A program made the position numbers and the translations under genes. A stretch of 64,000 nt of DNA from assembly GCF_027596085.1 (NCBI RefSeq), contig NC_072456.1, forward strand, positions 12,972,744-13,036,743, in the 5' to 3' direction. Below, piece by piece: positions 52,202 through 62,943 of this stretch (position 1 is its first letter; every line of letters starts with the position of its first letter). This DNA is from Anoplopoma fimbria. Its lineage: Eukaryota > Chordata > Actinopteri > Perciformes > Anoplopomatidae. The notes beneath the pieces were generated by a model that had not been told where the DNA came from, did no database searches, and saw only the letters and a program-made list of their open reading frames with translations.

Positions 52202-54552
52202 CTGAAAGAAATGATAGAGTAAGAATATATTAACTACAGAGCAACCTGGCTTTACGGGGTCTGCATTTACTCTTACTTCATTTTAGGTTTACCAATATGT
52301 TATGCATAAATATATACTATATATGTATATAGATATATAGATATATATATATCAATATATGCTTTGTAGCATTCCTTTGATTTCAAATTTAAAGCCATGT
52401 TCATGCATTAAAAAGCAATTTCATATTTCTGACTGCAGGGTTTAGATGCAAATCCATGGGGCATTACGTTAAAAAAAACCATAAACATCATAAAATAGGA
52501 AATAGAAATTAAAAATGGAGGCAAAAATGAGGACGTTTAACTGGTCATTAAGAACTGAATGCTTTCTTGTTTGTTGATGTGATAAACAAAAATCGTATTC
52601 AAGATAGAACACAAAAATGGCAAGTGTAATGAAAAATAAAACCCATTTAAAGCAAAGTATTTTTATTCACACAAATTTAATAAGATATATAACAACCGTT
52701 TGGTCCATAAATATTTAAGGGGAAATAGTTTCTATACACCATCTTTATCAAGAAACAGGGAAACATGGACAATCTTGATAGAACACTTACTGTACTCAAC
52801 TATTAACACGAAGATCAATATATAAGGTTCTTGGATTACCCAACTATATCTGAAAGAGTGCACAAATGCTTTCTATGACATCGCTGCCCCCTTTTTAACA
52901 GGATACACCATAAAAAGATCTTCGGAAATAAGATGCAAAACAGTACAAAACTAGTGAGGCGTCAAAAGGATGTGAATCAGTTAACAAAGAACACATATAT
53001 CCTGAATTTCACAAACTTTCTCCCAAGTTATAGCATAAGGCACATAGTAGAACTGAGTTAGGCATCTACTTCAATAAGTAGATCTAGAGTACCACTTTGT
53101 TCTACAATAGAACAAATTGTGACGCTCACAATGAAATGTATTAACTCCATTGAAGATTTGCTCTGTCTTTCTTTTTACTCTATCTTTCAGCCAGAAGAAA
53201 CATGTTTTTGGTCTGTTCAGTGGCAAGTGTCATTAAAGAAAGTATAAATATGGCCAAAAAGGAGTACACATGGACAATGATTTCCCACTGGCTGCCAATG
53301 CGACTCCACCTATCTGAGGTCATTTGAATGTTCATGTCAGCTCTACAAATCTAGTCCGCAACGTCGCAACCACTTAATTTCTCCTTTTCCCTTTTTAAAA
53401 TCACATCGTTACCCTGAGCAACATGATAAAAACAATAATGCACTTTTCACTGGGCAGTATATTGTCACTGTGCAATTGAGTTTAGCTGTGGATCTATGGA
53501 TATGTTTACTAGTGTTTATCCATTTTACTACGGTTAATCTATGAGGCCAACAAATCTGAAAAAGTGCTGTCATGAAAACAATCGATTGCAACAGCGTGCA
53601 TAAACTGTTCTCCAATCCAAATTTCTCCCGCTGATTTGTAATTATCAAACCATTTCTATCAATGTCACTGCATTACATGTTGAACAGTTACCACTGTACA
53701 GATTGAGGGATTGGCTTCTTTCTTTCTATCACAGTAGACTTGTGAATCAAGACAAAAAGTGTTTGTGGTTTCAGCATCTACCTGCCTTTTAAGCTGCGAT
53801 GGTTAGGCGCTTATAATGCAATTTAGACGTTACACATGTAGCTCTGTGAGATATCTCAATGTCTGATTCCATCCAACTCAGTCTTACAGACCGAAACATT
53901 CGGAGATAATTAAAGCCTGTTTTCTGGAGTTACCCATCTACAGAACATTCGACAAGTTTGTTTCCCAAATTATTCCCAAACAGAAATAAAATCTTTAAAT
54001 TGGATAGTGCGAACACAGTGCATACATATACAGGTTTCCGAGGGCAAAATATTCATATTATTTGAAAATGTGTCAATTAACCATAAATAAGGAAGGGCTT
54101 GTTTTATCATAATTCAATACAAATGTACAAATAAAGTCAAATCAAGTAAAAATCTAGTTTTCCAGACAAGCTTCATGTTTAATTATTTTTTTTCCGATGA
54201 TTTGTGGGATCCAGGAAAATTTTCTTTAGCTTCAACTTCAAAAATGTCCCGTCCAAAAAATCAATCCCTGCATACTTTAAGTCAACTACAGACACGGCTG
54301 CCATGTGGTTTCAAATGCTACACATTAAAATGATTTCCTTGTGTTTTAATGTGGTCGCTGCTGTTCTTGCTCTTGTTGTTCTTGTTTGTGTACACAGTAC
54401 AGCACTTTCTGTTCCAAGGAGCTGTCTCTGGTAGATTTAAAGGTGTCACTTAAAAAAATAAAATGTAAATTGAGGAAAAAAATCAAAAGAACATAAAAAA
54501 ATTATAATAAAATAAAATCAGATAAAAAAATCAGTCTGCTCGAGATAGCTTG
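52202..54552 (-). other. lhx9: LHX9 3' UTR / alternative intron, AT-rich
   Basis: Non-coding between the canonical stop and the alternative acceptor. It is AT-rich with TA-rich runs (52315-52352). It should be 3' UTR for the canonical transcript, at least in part, and intron for the alternative transcript. No recognisable repeat or other exon was seen. Confidence 0.5.
52662..52667 (-). other. Candidate polyadenylation signal for canonical LHX9
   Basis: AATAAA on the minus strand about 1.9 kb downstream of the canonical stop, inside AT-rich sequence without credible ORFs. It would end the canonical transcript before the alternative exon. Inferred from motif and position only. Confidence 0.3.
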
Positions 54553-54805
54553 TTAGAAAAGGTTTGTCAAGGTAGTTTGTGAAGGGCTCCCCGAATCATG
54601 GCTGTCCAAACTAGAGGTGACGGAGGTCACTACAGTGATAGAGGGGTTTGTCAGGTCTGTTAGTGTGGCCGTGCTGGAGGGGGGTCAGGGCCCCACTGTC
54701 AGATGAGGGTGGAGGGAGTGAGGTGCCATCAGCCTTATCAACACCTCCATTCTCCTGTCGCAAAACGTTCCTTCTGAATTTGGCTCTTGCGTTTTGGAAC
54801 CAAAC
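54553..54805 (-). CDS. lhx9: LHX9 exon 5, canonical terminal exon (helix 3 and C-terminal tail), with +1 frame break
   Basis: Acceptor GGTTTGCAG, then VWFQNARAKFRRNVLRQENG through DSGALTP in frame with exon 4. After the C-run at 54679-54684 that frame runs to a TAG at 54611-54613 after 22 unrelated residues. Shifted by one base, the sequence reads the conserved LHX9 tail, including TLTDLTNPSITVVTSVTS and SPSQTTLTNLF, to TAA at 54553-54555. The exon's coding part is 253 nt, one more than a multiple of three. This is either an assembly homopolymer error or a real allele; the preserved tail favours an error or a very recent change. Confidence 0.93.
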
Positions 54806-57800
54806 CTGCAAACCAATCCCAATGTGGCTTTTACTTTTTGTGTTTAAGATTAAATTTTAAAAAGAAAGTATCATATCATTTGTACAGTGGTTTACATATC
54901 AAGTGATCACAGCTATTTCTGTATGAACTTGCCCTCGCCTTATGTATATAAATCTTTATAAGGCAATTTTCAGACATTATTTTGAGCTTGAGGGGCAGAT
55001 AACAATGAACCACTTAGCTCCTGAACACTGAATACAAGAATGTGGATTTTGATAGCAAAAATATAAACAATAATCCTGTCCTTTTAAATTTGTATCTGTG
55101 AGAGTTGAATTACACCCTTTTTCTGTTCCACAGATCAAAGGAACATGTGCACTCTCATTTTTAATAATATCAGCTGCAGTTTTACATTTTACTTTTCTAC
55201 GCTTATGAACGACTTTACTCCTTTCTTTCCCAAAAAAACAAAACATTTAAGAATCTACAAGATTTCTGCTAAAAACCCCTGGATATACATCTAATGACTA
55301 AATGGGCCAACCAAACAAACAAAATCAAAAAGATGACTTTAATGATAATATTGGTGTGAAATGGCAGGGACATGGAGGAGGAGTGAGATGCACACACATA
55401 TGGGCTGATCAGATCAGTAAGAAGAATGGCGTTCTGCTTACCTGTAGAACTCTCTTAGTGAGGCCTGTTTTCTGGGCCAGCTGCTTTAAGTCCTTGGCAT
55501 CTGGGTTGTGGTTGATGGCAAAGTAGGATTTCATTGTCCGCAGCTGATGGTGCTTGAAAGAGGTCCGCATGCGTTTGGTCTTCTGTGTTGGAGCGTAGGA
55601 CTGCTGGTCCCGGTCCATGTGATCGGTGTCATTCTCGTTGCAGCCTGAGAGGGCAGAGAGCAGAGCACAGGGTTCCATCAGACTCCGAATAACACGACTG
55701 CATAAAAATGTTCGTTAACATTTCTAAAAACTTTGCGTCTGAATTCGTTTTTACTGTGCTCAACAATTGACAAGGAAATGACAACTAACTGGCAATAAAA
55801 AAAATCATCCTCCTCTAGTATCAAGATAACATTTTAAGGCTCAATATTAAATTAAATATCTTGTTTCATGGTCCGGTTTTGCAGTGAAAGACAAGACATA
55901 GTTAAGCGTATATTAGCGTAGATTAAGGCGGGACATATGGGCTTGATTATGCATTTCCATTGACTTGCTATGTGAACAGATCTATCAGATGCCATCATGA
56001 TCAATAATGAAAAATGTGGTATATTTATAACAATTAGAATATGTGAAAAAGTGACAGTCAAGAAACTTACTGAATAGACTAAACTGAAATTAAATGAAAT
56101 GCCCTGAAATTTGTGATTATTGTGGGTTGTTTTTTTTATTTAATCTGTTATTAGATTTTTTTTTTATAGCAAAATGTATTTAAACCATACACTGGGACCG
56201 GGCTAAATTATCTCTGTGTGTTTACAGAGATTTATAAGCCTAATGGACCGCATTTGTCAGTAGCTTAGCACTGTGTGTGTAAAATACTTAAAGACGGTGA
56301 AAAGCATAAAATGGATCCACTAAATTAAATGCATTTGTGGATAAACAGTGCTGCAGAAACATGAACCTCTGCTTTAAGAAAAAATAAATCTTAACACTTT
56401 ATTTCACTATTGTTTTACAAACACAAATTTTGTGTTGAACATTTATATTAAGCAACCAAAATATACAACAAATACAATTAATGCGCATAGATTGATTCCT
56501 GTTTCTATAGAACCTAGAATTTATTTTAGAATGGGTCTTTGAAGATCTGGGCTCTTACTTAAGTGCAAATGTACCAAGGGATTTTTATTAATTATATAGT
56601 AGATTTAAATGATTTTCTTGTCTCCATGTAACGGAATTGCTGACCAGTTGTTTTCCTCAGTGGATGATAAAATATCAAAAGACTTGCGCATACATTTCAT
56701 CATAAAGATGCAGTGCAAACACTTTCTAAAAAAATGAATTATTGAATTTTTACAAATCCGTTTTTAATGAGGCAGACACAAATTTGTCTAACTATGGGAT
56801 ATATGTTTTAATGTATGGCATTATGTTATGGTGAGCAATATGGCGTGAATTATATTTTTCGTCATATGAGACTCTTCTGACACTTATACGCACCATCAAT
56901 AAGACAATCATTGACATCTGTGTTCTTCTGTTCCTGCCTTCACTGGATTGTGTTTCACTAGATATTACCCACTAGGGGTCTCTATATCCAAACAAGACCA
57001 AACTTTACAGAGCGGAGTGGAATACTCAGTAGACCAACACCTTTCCCTGGTGAAAACAAGCATGAATGTGTTCGCTAAAGCAGAAACAAAACCTCACATA
57101 AAACCTCATCCTATTTTTCATGAAAGTGAGTCTCCTGATCTGCAGAACAACGCAGGAAAAAGAGCAATTTTGAAAATAGTTATTCAGTTGTTCCCTAATT
57201 GAATTGATCTTTTTTATAATTTTCACATTTTTCAAATCAGCCCATTCCCTTCGTTTATGGGCTGATTTGAATGTTGTAATGTCATAAATGTATCACATAA
57301 TTAGAACATTTAACATTTCCAAAAAAGAAATGCCACTTGAGCTTAAAGAAGCCAATAAGCCTCTTTTTAAATTAGAAAACATTCTATTCTGCATCCGTCT
57401 ATTCTATTCTACTTTATTATCCCAAATAGAAAAACATAATATTCCCACTGGGACCTTTACTGTGTCTGTGGCGCTAAATGAGCTCACAGGGATATCTTAC
57501 TGTATTTTATGTCTTTCTCTGTGGGATTTTTCTTTTGTGGGATTTTTTTTTTACCTGTTGTGGCTGCATTATATTTTATATCTTATTTTATTTCAACGCT
57601 TTGTTGTCGTAAAGTATATCTTGCTATTAAAGAAGAAGAATCACAGAAAAAAAAAATCACAGTTCTACAATTGTTATTTTCCTGTTAAAGCGTCCATGAG
57701 AACTTTAGGATTTGCATAATCTCTGTGAATTGTGTTAGTGAATAACAAACCAAAGAGCCCTTTCAACCGGAGCGTTGACTGCACACTGTTGTGTTTGGAG

Positions 57801-60800
57801 CCCTGGCCTCCCTGCAGCAGGCCCCTCTGCACGGCGCTGCTGTCCCTGAGAACTGTGCTGACCGCCGCACAGGAGGCCAGGGATTCCAACGTCACCTCCA
57901 ATTAACGGAGAACAATTAACGCGCAGATTACCCTTATTCCTCCCTATTCACCAGGAACACAGGAAACTTGGCGCACAATGACAAACTTTCTCAACCGCGC
58001 ACTAATTCGCAGAAAGCGACAACAAAATGGGGACGCCGCAGGGGGGTGTGGGGGGGGGCTGGAGGTCGGGTTATAACATTCAGCGATTCAATGCAACATT
58101 TTAGATGAAACCTACATTTAACCGTAGCTTAAAGTTATATGTGATTGCAGTTTTTTCTGTCCTCCAGCAAAAGTCAAAGACATGCAAAAACAATGGTTTT
58201 GTCTACATTTTTTTTTTTTTACGCAACAGTCCCAAGTTACATTGACCCCCTTTCACACCCATTCATCACATTTATTTTGACCTAAATTAGTCTTAATTAT
58301 AAAAGTCGATGTGCAGGTTGACGGCGAGGTCAAACTTCGATCATTTCCCGGGCAACACACACGCTACAGTTCAAACGGTGCGTTACCGGCACGGACTGAA
58401 CGCTGCAGATCAATTAGCCCACGGCTGCGTTACGTACAGTCACGGTTCACCTCCATCAGCATAGCCTGCAGGAGAGACGTATTCATCTCAGACATGGAAG
58501 GTAGACCTACGGCTGTTACAGATGAGGCGTTCAGGAACCGTCTGGACTAAAAAAAGTGAAGGTCTTCTGCGTAAAATGAAGAAAAAAAAATCCTATATAT
58601 ATTTTTTTTTTAATTGCGCTGTCATTTTATTTAGTACTGTTTATTTGGGAGTGATTTTACTTAAGTTAAATAATTTATTCTGGCGTATTTTAAAAACACT
58701 AAAGTTGAATTAATACGACGAATCTTCAGGACAGAAACGTCCGAGGACAAACTAGATTTTAAGGGTATTTCAGTGGGCCCGAGATAGATTTAACCTACAT
58801 TAGGAGCAGCTGTGTGTTTTTGATGTAGGTTTCACTGTCCCTACAACAAGGCCTGTCCATACAGTAAAGCCTGCAGGGCAAGCTGTTAATGCCCACAGCT
58901 GCTTTTTGCACCATAATGAAAAACTAAGGTTACATTGTTATATATTCGTGTCTGTGTGCTTCTGACTTGCTGTAGAGGTCCCCTGCTCTAAGCACCTAGC
59001 CGTGGGCCTCACCTGTGTAGCTGGGTATATCTATCCCCATGGCCGGGCTCTTCCTCTTGCGCGGCCGCCCCTTCTGCGCCGTCCCGGTGCCGTTGAAGTA
59101 GGGCAGGGCGAGGCCGCCGCCCTTGGCCGCCAGCTCGGCGAAGTTGAGCTGCTGGTGGTAGTCCGGTCCCTGCACCAGCGTCTCGAAGTGCAGCCGGCAG
59201 TACACCATGCTGTCCTTCATGCCGAAGTGGTCGCCCGTAGTCAGCGTCTTGTTGCAAGTGGTGCACGTGAAGCAGCTCAGGTGGTACACGGAGTCGCGCG
59301 CCCGCATCACCATCTCCGAGGCCGAGATCCCGAGGTGGCAGCGCGCGCACCTCTGCACGGAGAACCTTCTGGAACAGACACATCGTCAAGACTCTTCATC
59401 CGGAGAGAGCCGATGGACAACACAGACACACACACAGACAGGAGCGGGTATAACCTGCACCGTCACAGGCTAAAGCAAGCTAACGAGGTGTCTGTCGTCC
59501 ATGTCAGTGACAAAGGTGTGTGTGTCAAAAGCTCTAGTGTGTAACATTACATTACATTACATTACATTACTATAACAATACTATAACAGGCCTACAGACT
59601 GAGTTTACATTCTGGGCTTAAATAGCCACACCTGGCCTACAACTATAACACATTTTCTTTGGTGTAAAAATATTATTTATGCAAGAGTATTTTTTTTTAT
59701 CTCTTGAATAAGTAAATAGCCCAGTCTACAGTCTCAGTGATATATTAATAACCTCTTGGCAGCATCGTTTACATTAGGCACAGAACTCTACAGGTAGGCT
59801 AAAGGCCAAACTATAGCACGAAAAAGAAAGCGAAGACATTTTGCCTTAGCATTTATCAGCATGTCCTTTCTTTCTTGGGTATTTTACTACTATTGTGCAT
59901 TGTAAATAACATTTAGGCCTGTGCATGGCTAAATATATTATGAAATATCTGACCCATAACTGCATTTTTAACTGGTTATTTTTGCATGCTTGAGTATTTT
60001 ACACTATAAGCTACATTCATTCACTAAGCTAGGTTACTTTTTAACAAACACAGTTTGTTCCTGGTAGGCTGACTCACACAAGCTAATGCAGTTTACATTA
60101 CACTCAGAGCCATTGGAAACTATTACATCTGATGCACAAAGGAATTAAAGTAAAATGTCATATCATAACTTTCCCCCCTTAACAACCTGCAGGGCCCCTG
60201 AGACTGTTTTGATTCTATTCAGAGTAGAATTAGGCCTAATTGGACCGAAAGGCTTCAACATAATTCCAGATGAACAGCCGTAGCATGTTCAATCAATGTG
60301 AAATATTGTGGCTTTACAATATATATATATATATTTTTTTTAAAATATTTGTCTGTTCATTTAAGAGTTAGTAAAATATTGTTTCCTATAAAGTAAGCAG
60401 CTTTGGGTGGGTCTACGCGCGTGCGTGACAGAGAGACACTTGTATTTCCCTCAGCTGTTCATTTCTATAAATGTATCACGTAAATGTTTCTTACCTGTAG
60501 TAATCATCCTTGCAATAGATACTCCCATCCTTGGCAAAACACGTTAGCTCCGACTCCAGCGCTAGTTTACATTCACAGCATTTGAGACACCGCAGGTGCC
60601 ACTGTTTGTCCACGGCCAGGAGGTAGTATCTATCCGAAATCTTGCCGCCACAGCCGGCGCACAGAGCAGGCTTCTCCGGGCTCATGGAGGGCATGGTCTG
60701 AGTCAGGGAGAGAAGAGAGGGCTCATGGCTACTGCCTTCAACACACTGCTGGGGGAATCTTTTACAACATATACCATGTAAAACACAAACAACAGGCCTT

Positions 60801-61752
60801 TAGTAGTTTACTCGACACAAAATGTAACTTTTTTTTTTTTTTTTAAATCTATCAGGTAAAAACCCTTTTGGTTGTTAAATAAATGAAGGTTCCGTGTATT
60901 CAGGCCCACGTGAAAGAATTGACACCATCAATGAAATGAACTGAATATCGGGGGAGATTTAATATTTAATTAGTTTAATCTCTTCTTTGTTCCTTGACAT
61001 TATTATAAAAGCAAACAACAAACTCACTGCAACAGTTTTGGTCAGAAAGATATATTTAAAAATATTGAATAAAGGCCTACTTTTAAAAAAAAAAAAAAAG
61101 TAGTAAATGTAGTATTTTTTTCAGTTAAAAGAATAAAACGTATATTTATAATTATATTACTCCAGCATATTTTTTTGTCAGCTTGTGGATAATTGCATGA
61201 ACCAAAATTGTCCACAAAACTTAATATTACTATTCTGATGCACAATGTTTTATTTGAGTTATTTGTGTTACGAATATATTTAAAGAAAGCTGCATGATAA
61301 GTTGCAGACAGCTTATGTTTTGAGTAAAAAACATTTTGTACAGATAACTGAGCAGCAATTTCAATCATAGATTCTAACAGATACAAGTCATTTTGGATGG
61401 ATAATTACACTACATTATATTACCATAGTTAAACACAAAGAAGTAATTGACAAATCCTCTTCTACTCACCCCCAAAAACAAATGTACATTCCCTGGCAAG
61501 TTAACGGTGCCACGGTCGTCGTGTGCGGAGGTTAAACACATGAATTGAAACACGGGTCGATCAGACTCTTACCGACTCTCTCCCGTTGAGCTGCATGCCC
61601 TTCGCCAGGCGCGACTCCGTTTTCGACCTTCTCTCCATCTCCTCCATGATCCCTTGGATGTGATCCCCCGAGATCCCGTGGAAAAGCATGGCTCCCGGTC
61701 CTGGACGCAACTTGCAACTGCTTGCCTCTGTCTTGCAGCCCACAACTTCCAT
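54553..61752 (-). CDS. lhx9: LHX9 LIM-homeodomain transcription factor, coding span of 5 exons (frame break in the last exon)
   Basis: Nuclear transcription factor of the apterous/LHX2/LHX9 group, needed in vertebrates for gonad, limb, forebrain and retina development (family knowledge). Joined exons give a leader 1-72; LIM1 with Cys73, Cys76, His94, Cys97, Cys100, Cys103, Cys122, Asp125; LIM2 with Cys135, Cys138, His157, Cys160, Cys163, Cys166, Cys185, His188; a basic GRPRKRK stretch near 228-234; and a homeodomain about 268-328 with Trp316 and Asn319. MEVVGCK, MLFHGISGDHIQGIMEEMER and NGTGTAQKGRP match LHX9 rather than LHX2. All four internal junctions keep phase. As read the protein ends at 378 residues because of a one-base frame break. 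In the conserved frame it would be 397, the length of human LHX9. Confidence 0.96.
54679..54684 (-). other. lhx9: C6 homopolymer where the LHX9 frame is broken
   Basis: Six Gs on the plus strand (six Cs in sense) between codons for ALT and the conserved SSTATLTDLT. Five Cs, or eight, would keep the conserved frame. Read directly from the sequence. Confidence 0.85.
54806..55441 (-). other. LHX9 intron 4
   Basis: 0.6 kb, AT-rich; nothing else recognised. The alternative terminal exon is not here but beyond exon 5. Confidence 0.9.
55442..55644 (-). CDS. lhx9: LHX9 exon 4 (residues 247-314, homeodomain helices 1-2)
   Basis: 203 nt, phase 1 to 0. It begins GCNENDTDHMDRDQQ and ends TGLTKRVLQ. It encodes the N-terminal arm, helix 1 and helix 2 of the homeodomain up to position 46. 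Donor ACAG|GTAAGC. The phase-0 end lets it join either the helix-3 exon at 54805 or the alternative terminal exon at 52201. Confidence 0.97.
57231..57271. repeat. Perfect 14-bp inverted repeat with 13-nt loop
   Basis: TTCAAATCAGCCCA at 57231-57244 and its exact complement at 57258-57271, in LHX9 intron 3. Too short and isolated to name; function unknown. Confidence 0.8.
57801..57882. repeat. 11-bp inverted repeat in a GC-rich intron block
   Basis: CCCTGGCCTCC (57801-57811) and its exact complement at 57872-57882, within a GC-rich part of LHX9 intron 3. May be chance or part of a conserved element. Confidence 0.6.
59013..59368 (-). CDS. lhx9: LHX9 exon 3 (residues 128-247, LIM2 and linker)
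   Basis: 356 nt, phase 2 to 1. It starts RRFSVQRCARCHLGISASEM and ends GIDIPSYT plus one base. It contains the second LIM domain, the linker LALPYFNGTGTAQKG and the basic run RPRKRKSP. Acceptor CTGTTCCAG, donor ACAG|GTGAGG. It is far richer in GC and CpG than the other exons, which leaves long antisense reading frames open. Confidence 0.97.
59369..60494 (-). other. LHX9 intron 2
   Basis: 1.1 kb, AT-rich, with (ATTAC)n at 59543-59570. Nothing coding. Confidence 0.9.
59543..59570. repeat. (ATTAC)n pentanucleotide repeat
   Basis: About five ATTAC units in LHX9 intron 2, 175 nt upstream (transcript sense) of exon 3. Confidence 0.9.
60495..60697 (-). CDS. lhx9: LHX9 exon 2 (residues 61-128, LIM1)
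   Basis: 203 nt, phase 0 to 2, from TMPSMSPEKPALCAGCGGK to YCKDDYY plus two bases of an Arg codon. It contains the full first LIM zinc-binding domain, with ligand spacing C-2-C-17-H-2-C-2-C-2-C-18-C-2-D. Acceptor CTGACTCAG, donor ACAG|GTAAGA. Confidence 0.97.
60698..61572 (-). other. LHX9 intron 1
   Basis: 0.9 kb, AT-rich, with A/T homopolymers. Nothing coding. Confidence 0.9.
61573..61752 (-). CDS. lhx9: LHX9 exon 1 coding part (residues 1-60)
   Basis: Encodes MEVVGCKTEASSCKLRPGPG, then AMLFHGISGDHIQGIMEEME, and ends NGRES at donor TCG|GTAAGAG. The start at 61752 is chosen by family homology. The frame stays open upstream, but no ATG was found in the stretch checked (to about 61875). A second in-frame Met (residue 22, 61689) has a better context (GAGCCATGC) and is the Met shared by alternative LHX9 N-termini, so both may be used. 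Confidence 0.9.
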
Positions 61753-62177
61753 ATACTGTACCGCAGCTCTCAGCGCATCCAGTGGGCTCTGAGGCTCTGA
61801 GAGAGGCACAGACACAACACAGCAACAGCCCAGAGGTTCAGACCTCCTCCTCCACCACGCAAAGGCAACTGGAAGAAGAAGAAGAAGAAGAAGAACGAAG
61901 AAAACTATGGGTGGGGACAGGAGGAGGTAGGTGGTGGTGGTGCACCAGCTTTTTTTTTTTTTTTTTTTTTTTTCCCTTCTTCCCGTGAATGTCTCTCCTC
62001 CAGCAAAAAAAAAAAAAAAAAAAAAAAGATATAGTCCAAATGACGCGACAAACCGGTGTGGTAATGGTGGTGGTGGTGGTGGTGGGGAGGGAGGAGGGGA
62101 AGGGGGCTACAGTGTGAACACACTGGCCAAAAATAATGACACAAAGTTTTTTTGTTGTTTTCTTTTTTTGGGGGTGA

Positions 62178-62208
<31 letters not shown>

Positions 62209-62850
62209 CCGGTTTTCCCAGTCAGGGGTTCCTGTGTGCTTCGAGGTCAGGTTGGGACTGCCTGGATTTGAGCACCGTGTCCTATTTGTGAAGAGAGCAA
62301 AGCCTGCCCAGTCTGAATAATTTGGTAGGAGGAGTCCCCCCCCCTCCTCCCTCTCTCCTCTCACTCTGTATGTCTCTCCCTCTCTCTTTCTCTCTCTCAC
62401 CATCGCCACTGATTTTTTTTTTTATTCACCAACAAAGAGCTGTCACTCTTCCCTCAAAAACTCCAGATTCTGGCTGCGCGAAGGACCACCACTTTATGGT
62501 ATTGACATTTTCATTACTTTTATTCCCCCATTTACAGGAGAGGACGCTGGAGTGTAGTCAGAAGTTGCATAAACTGAAATGGGCTCGGAGTAATTTTGAG
62601 TGTTAATATTTTATTTATTGAACATGTCTTAAACAAATAATAATAATAAAGCAGAATGAACTCCTTTGGAGTTTTATTATAAAGGTCAGACTCATAGGGG
62701 GTGATTGATTCTCATACATGACTTCTGTTGCGAAGACGATTCAATTGGTTTTATTTTGAGCTGGATTACATTTTTAAAACTTTTAAAACACTAACGGTTT
62801 TAGGGTTTTAATATTTAACTTTATCAGGTGTTTGGTAGTCCCGAAATAAC

Positions 62851-62943
<93 letters not shown>

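Larger units (their letters stand above)
55645..59012 (-). other. LHX9 intron 3
   Basis: 3.4 kb. Mostly AT-rich, with two GC/CpG-rich blocks (about 57760-58070 and 58300-58550), the perfect 14-bp hairpin at 57231-57271 and a short TTCTA-rich stretch near 57380-57415. No exon recognised. Confidence 0.85.

Noticed and set aside
53409..53648. 79-codon minus-strand ORF downstream of LHX9
   Set aside because: Lies in AT-rich 3' UTR or intron, no recognisable motif and no splice context.
57674..57901. 75-codon minus-strand frame as an alternative LHX9 exon
   Set aside because: No family similarity and no good splice pair; the alternative terminal exon was found elsewhere at 52145-52201.
59002..59544. 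180-codon plus-strand ORF over LHX9 exon 3
   Set aside because: It is antisense to a conserved LIM-domain exon. GC-rich codons remove stops on the opposite strand. No family resemblance.
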